64,000 nucleotides of DNA from Gymnorhina tibicen (lineage: Eukaryota; Chordata; Aves; Passeriformes; Artamidae), in contig VXAZ01008133.1 in NCBI GenBank assembly GCA_013399875.1, forward strand, positions 1 to 64,000, written 5' to 3'. Below, piece after piece: positions 59,101 through 64,000 of the stretch (within the stretch, counting starts at the first letter, position 1; each line of letters begins with the position of its first letter). The position numbers and the translations under genes were made by a program. The notes beneath the pieces were generated by a model, which saw nothing but the letters and a program-made list of their open reading frames with translations, did not search any database and had not been told where the DNA came from.

Positions 59101-61639
59101 TTGAATGTTGACACTTGTTATTTTTATATGGGTTCCAGGTCTTTTGTGACCACTGTTTGGAGAAAGACAAGAGAACAGTGAAAGACTGGATGAAAAAGAT
59201 TTACAACACCTTTTCCCTCATTAGTTACATCCATGTAATTATAGCAAAGCACTGAGTGGGTACCACTTTGCCATGCACCTGAAGCATTTTTTCCTTGACA
59301 GTGCACTGATAGTTTAGTAACACAGCCCCTACTGTGACTGACAGTTGGTTTTGGACTAAATCATATAAAATTGAATAGGAGAGGTGGATATTGGCTAGTT
59401 CAGCCAAAGTCTATTTGGCAGAGTAGATTAACCTGCATGAAGCTCTGCGTTATTGCACAGCTCCATGCGATGCTGGTGTCTGCAGCACAGGTTTACCCTT
59501 AGCTTGGCTACTAAGAGTAGCCAAAGGCAGAGCTGTAAAAAAGCAGAGAATCACTGGAAAGGCTTTCTTTAGCTGCAACAAAGATTATGTGTGTGCCAAA
59601 CACATCAATATGGCAGATGACCTGACAGAACCAGTAGTTAAAACAATTTAGTCTTCTTAGGAACGTTGTTCCTGAGGTAAAAACTCAAACCTCAGCTCAC
59701 TCAAAAGAAATTTTTTTCTAGAGCATCATTTCTGTAGTTAACACCTTAGGAAGGAAAAATGAGTAAATGAATACTGTTACTTCAACACTTTTATCTGCTT
59801 CATTTAGTATTTTCCAAGAGCCAGTTCAATGCCATCTGAATCTGTAAATTACAGAAATGAAAAGCATTTAAGTCTGTTGATTGGGGATGAAAACAAATAG
59901 ACTATTGCTATTGAAGAAGCCAAATATGAAGGTGATCTGAGAAATTGTATTAATGTAAGCTTTTGCCTAGAATCACAGATGAGTCTAGTCATCAGTCACC
60001 AGCGAGTGATGAGAAAATAAACAGGAGAGTAAGAAGAGATTGAATGGAAACATGGTAGAAGTCCTGCCATCTGACCTCTGCCAGCAGAGCCCAGTGTTGA
60101 TAGGAGCTCCTGTGTGACTTTTCCAAACCAAGTTTGTGCTCTTCTCAGGGGTGTCAGGACTACAAGATTAGGGCTCTCAACTGATCTTCACAGACCCCAG
60201 TGAGGGAGGAGATTTTCATATAAAGGCAACCTTTACTTCCAACTGCTAGACCAGTTGCAATTCAAGGCAATTAAAAATAGGAGCCCAGGATACAATTGCT
60301 TTCTTCCAAATTAAGCATCAGGTTCATGGAATAAGTTAGGGTAGCCAAGATATCAGCCCAAAGTTGACAGGTGTAACACAGGCACTACAGGAGAGCTGTG
60401 CCCTTCTGCTGCAGCAGCTGCAGGCCAGGCAGGTGGCAGGTTGGTATCTCCTGCCTTCAGGAAACTGATCCGAGAGCCTAATTTCTCTGTGTAACCCCCA
60501 GGAAGACATAGGCACCTGCATCAGTTAATTCAGGGTGCTGAAGTTAGAGAACATGATTACAGCCCTCAGAAAGTATTTACATAGACGGGTAGCCTTGCCC
60601 ATTCACCCTTGCAAATACATATCCTCTCAGGACAAGTCATTGACATAAACTCCTGCCATCAAGACTAAGACGGGATTGAGTCTACTGTTGTGGAATGCTG
60701 GAGTCATTTTCCCTCTGCTGACTCCTGTCCTTCTCCGGAAGGGAACTTTGTTGAAGTGAGGCGATGGCAAAGCTCTGCCTGATGATGAAGCCTGCAGCTT
60801 CAGGCTCTCTTAATCCAGGCTGCTGTATCTTACGTCTTCTGCTTGGCCTCTGACTGCCTGAGCAATTCACACAGGGTGGAGGTGGTATTTGTGCAGAGAG
60901 GTGGGGAAAATCCCACCCTTGAAAAAATGCTAAGATGGTGAAAAGGGGGCACGTTTTGTACATGGCCCCTGGCAGGTTCAAATGTTAGAATGAAGCAAAA
61001 TCAGGGCTTGAAGCATGGGTCTTTATCTTCCATGTGAGTGTCCTAATATCCTCTACGTTACTGGCTTCTCCAGAGTTGCCTCAGAACACTTGTTTCATCC
61101 TGATACAAAAAGGGAAATTTCTGAATTTTTGGCAGGATAGTAAAACCACCCAGCTACAGTCTCAAGGCATGCACCCTCTCTCCATGGGAGGTGAGCAATC
61201 ACACGCCACGCTGTTCCCTCAGGTACTGGCCCAGCTCCACAGGCTGATAAAGAGGGATAATAGGTCTACAGCCCCACCTCCTTCCTTTGCCTTTTTGACA
61301 TCCTGCTCCCCAAATCTGAGTGACAACAAAGGCTACCGTATTTCTTGGGCTTCCTAGGACACCCACAAGGCAGCCTGTCAGGTCCTGCATGGATGCCAAG
61401 GCTCAGCTGGGAGCAGATCCTCCACAACACAAACAGCTTTGGAGACTCAAAAGCATTTCCTTCCTTTTCCAGCCACTGGCAGCATCACCCTGGGTTACCT
61501 GACTTACTCGAGGGTCCAAAGTTTCCTTCCTACCCTGCCGTTCCGCTCCTGCATCACGTATCCCCTACTGGCCAAATCTCCCCTGTTAGAGGGGCAGGAA
61601 GCTGGGGGAAATTAAACAGTCGTTGAGAAGGCTCACATA
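53127..61639. other. Long unannotated AT-rich stretch
   Basis: No gene or confident repeat was seen over 8.5 kb. Small features are ACTAGTATT-type local repeats at 53199-53250 and a T run at 57385. Open frames are at most 107 codons and unrecognised. Confidence 0.5.
53199..53250 (+). repeat. Local ACTAGTATT-type repeats
   Basis: TTACTAGTATTCCTTTACTA, then GTATTTACTATTACTAGTGT and TTCCTTTCC contain four partial copies of a TTACTAGTATT motif, consistent with slippage. Confidence 0.7.
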
Positions 61640-61860
61640 AAGCGGAAAGATAATGACTGCTCCAGCCAGCGCTGGCAGTCACGGCACAAACTTCCCCGCA
61701 CAGCACTGCCAACGCAGCTCGCTCCTGACTGCGACACACCTGCTTGCTGAGAGCCGTGCTTCCCGTGCCAGGGCTGCCCACCGCACCGACTGCCCGCGCC
61801 CGCCTGCGCCGCGCTCCCCAGCAACGCGCGCGGCCGAGGGGAGCCAGACCACCCCGCTCA
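61640..61860. promoter_or_regulatory. Small CpG-rich segment
   Basis: About 220 bp of GC-rich sequence with clustered CpGs (CACCGCACCGACTGCCCGCG, CCGCGCTCCCCAGCAACGCG, CGCGGCCGAGG). It is shorter than a classic CpG island but stands out against AT-rich flanks. It could be a promoter, an enhancer or an isolated GC-rich patch. No start codon with a credible long product follows on either strand. Confidence 0.5.
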
Positions 61861-62099
61861 CTCCACTTTTAAATGCGGAGAGCTAAATTCAGGCCTACAG
61901 CTCTCAGTCCTGATCAACTAACGCGTCCTTTGCATCCTTACCACCCGTATATGTGCCATACACCAAACCAGGAAGTCGCACTTTTCTGTCCGTGGAATCC
62001 TCTGCGTGATTTACAGAACATCACTGAGCACATTTTAAGAGAATTCAGTGCTGAGAAATGATTTTCAGTGAATCTTTTATTATTCTACACGTGCCAAAT

Positions 62100-62720
62100 C
62101 ATATCTGCAGGGGAAAAAGAAAATTCTAAAAGAAGCCCAAACAAAAATAATAGAACAATTACTGCTCGAAAATTCTGATTGCCTATAAATTATAAGTCTA
62201 TTCAGCTCTGTGACAATTTATGTTTTCATTTATGAAACCGTTCTTGTTATTAACTTTCAATCTTGTTTACTGAGGGAAGTAGGAATACACCAAGCAGGAA
62301 AATCATTTTAAACCACATCTTGAAAACCTAGGGTTATGGCACACGGGACACATTTATTACCACTGTTTTAGAGCACATGATAAGTTTAAAATGGGCCCCT
62401 ATTTCAAACAGCAGGGGTTGGTTAGGACAAGGCAACTTACCATGACCACAGTTTCTAATGTAAAAGTGTCAATGTGCTCGGTATATTCATAATGTGTTTA
62501 TTCTCATTACAGTTTTCAATTTGTCAGTGTTTTACTGGCATGCAACCACAGAGCACAGACAGCTATTGCTGGTTAACCTTGTTATTGCAGACAAGTTACA
62601 AGTCCTGACAAGAGTCTGATAACTGTGCCTACTTATTTTAAGCCATGCATGAGGAAAGGGTAGGAGGTTCAAAGTAAGTTATGCTTTCCTGTGTGAGTCC
62701 CCATATGATCACTCAAAGTT
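62100..62720. other. Unique block, possible conserved non-coding element
   Basis: Non-repetitive AT-rich sequence with motifs often seen in vertebrate enhancers (CCTATAAATTATAAG, TTCATAATGTGTTTATTCTC, GGTTAACCTTG). This is a weak suggestion from texture only. Confidence 0.2.
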
Positions 62721-62887
62721 ACTGTAAATATAAAAGCAGAAGTGCCTGATTGCCATTTTGTCATTATGACATTAGACAAGAAGGTAATCAAAAGACAGAA
62801 TCAAACATGAGGCTGAAGTTACAAAAGTGTAAAACCCTGAAGCCTCAATCCTCTGAAGCGTATGTATGTATTTAGTCACCTGTACAG

Positions 62888-62969
62888 GTCCTTTCAGGAT
62901 GGAGGACTCATTCACTCGCAAATATTCTTTCCTGGAATCTATATCCCAGAAGAAACAGTGACCAAACAG
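62888..62969 (+). other. Candidate 82-nt exon
   Basis: A modest acceptor (TCACCTGTACAG) precedes 62888, and a near-consensus donor ACAG|GTAAAG follows 62969. One frame reads SFQDGGLIHSQIFFPGIYIP then EETVTKQ, which has a protein-like composition; an inner acceptor (ATCTATATCCCAG) would give only 62950-62969. No family is recognised. Confidence 0.2.
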
Positions 62970-63014
62970 GTAAAGAGTGGAAATTACTATTTCTTATGGA
63001 AAATATATGTTTTT

Positions 63015-63030
63015 CTCCTCCTCCTCCTCC
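63015..63030 (+). repeat. (CTC)n microsatellite
   Basis: Five CTC units in a longer pyrimidine stretch (TTTTTCTCCTCCTCCTCCTC then CTTTTCCTTTT). Confidence 0.85.
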
Positions 63031-64000
63031 TTTTCCTTTTGACACATTTACTGCTTATTCATCTGTCTCAGCACCTTGTTGTATCCTGATGTAGACTTTG
63101 TAAACTTGCTGGGTCAGAATAATCTCTTTTCCTATTAATTTAACAAAACCAAAACAACTTGTAAAAAACCCCATGATCTAGTTGTGATCCTTGACTGAGG
63201 CCAGATATCACTGCTGGAATGTAAATATGACCTTACTAGTTGACCAAATAGTCCACAGCAGTTAAATAATAAATATACAGTCGTGGAGGGAGGGGGGGAA
63301 AAAAAAGTTTAGGCAATTCCTGGGTGCAATTTCACTGATCATGGTAAATCAGAAAACACTCTTACAGCTTCCCAAAAAGAGACACATAAATAAAATCTTT
63401 TTAATATTCCAAAACACTGGCCATGCATTGTTCTTTAAAAGTGAGGATCATGGATGTGCAGCCCTACAATTAAAGGATTCATTTTCTATTTACATTTTGT
63501 CATCTAAATTAGAAAGAGACCTAGGACTGCTGGAAAAAAAAAGGCATAAAAAATATAAGGAAAGGAAAAAAAAAAGGACAAGTCATTGATCTCTAACAAG
63601 CATCTGCCAGTGGCCATTTGCACATCACTTCTGATTGTTGCCCTGCTGTGGAGAGAGGTGGTGCTGCCCTGTGTAGACCTTTGGTTTCAGCAGAACTTCC
63701 TTATCATTAAGGTCTATTAGAGTTCATTAGTGTCCTACAACATGATCAACCAACATATGGGAGGTAGAGCAGAGAGAGCCAGGATCCTGCTCCCAAACAG
63801 CATCTGACACTGCTTGGAAATCCTGCTTCTTCCGTCTAGGAACATGCTGCCTCTGGAAAGGCAGTATCTTACACACATAGCATTCTTTCAGTGAGGTCCA
63901 TTTTACCAGAAACTTAAAAAAAAAAAAATAAAATAGCTAAACTCAGAGAGATGTGGAGCTGCTGTAAAATTAAAATTAAGAAAAGCCTTTTCTCATTCAT
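63031..64000. other. Unannotated sequence to the window end
   Basis: No gene was seen. It contains a G run (GGAGGGAGGGGGGG) at 63286-63298 followed by A runs, and A-rich tracts at 63532-63543, 63567-63575 and 63917-63928. Confidence 0.5.

Noticed and set aside
1..64000. tRNA, rRNA, CRISPR array, bacterial operon, plasmid origin or mitochondrial insert
   Set aside because: I looked for these and saw none; all repeats point to a vertebrate nuclear genome.

Overview
This window looks like non-coding vertebrate DNA, most likely from a bird. The evidence is the repeat content. There are several 5'-truncated CR1 LINE copies with the avian-type 3' tail. There are two copies of an ERVL-type LTR common in bird genomes, with tandem 'ACCC-CACGCTGGAGCAG'-like units near the middle. 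There are also old amniote-wide relics (MIR-like SINE cores and fragments with the 'GAAGTCAATGGG' signature). Base composition is AT-rich apart from two short GC/CpG-rich spots. I see no prokaryotic feature, tRNA, rRNA, CRISPR array or satellite. No protein-coding gene can be called with confidence; almost all open frames are short, overlap on both strands and have no recognisable domain.

Layout. 1-16.7 kb is mostly unique AT-rich sequence with MIR and ancient-repeat relics, a 17-bp inverted repeat (7994-8061), a minus-strand ORF with a convincing signal peptide (11470-11664) and several minus-strand exon-like segments. 16.7-18.8 kb holds a minus-strand fossil of a Ty3/Gypsy-type reverse transcriptase, then a plus-strand CR1 with RT sequence and 3' tail. 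20.8-21.15 kb is a decayed CR1. 23.1-23.75 kb is ATTA-rich and may be a conserved non-coding element. 24.8-25.7 kb is an ERVL-type LTR with a poly(A)-region deletion. 29.0-29.4 kb is a CR1 C-terminal RT fragment. 30-41 kb is mostly unique sequence with an ancient palindromic repeat (34.4 kb) and a MIR (37.85 kb). 41.2-42.0 kb is a second ERVL-type solo LTR. 42-49 kb is unique with small hairpins and tandem duplications. 49.07-49.56 kb is a CpG island followed by two minus-strand CR1 tails (49.54 and 50.07-50.58 kb). 50.6-64 kb is again mostly unique, with a 28-nt microexon candidate at 53.1 kb and a second small CpG-rich spot at 61.64-61.86 kb.

How it may work together. The simplest reading is an intergenic or long-intron region. 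A speculative alternative is a plus-strand transcript starting at the 49 kb CpG island, with a splice donor at 49099 and downstream exon candidates at 53099-53126 and 62888-62969. Nothing in the sequence proves transcription. The repeat calls are the solid part of this annotation; exon, promoter and conserved-element calls are hypotheses.
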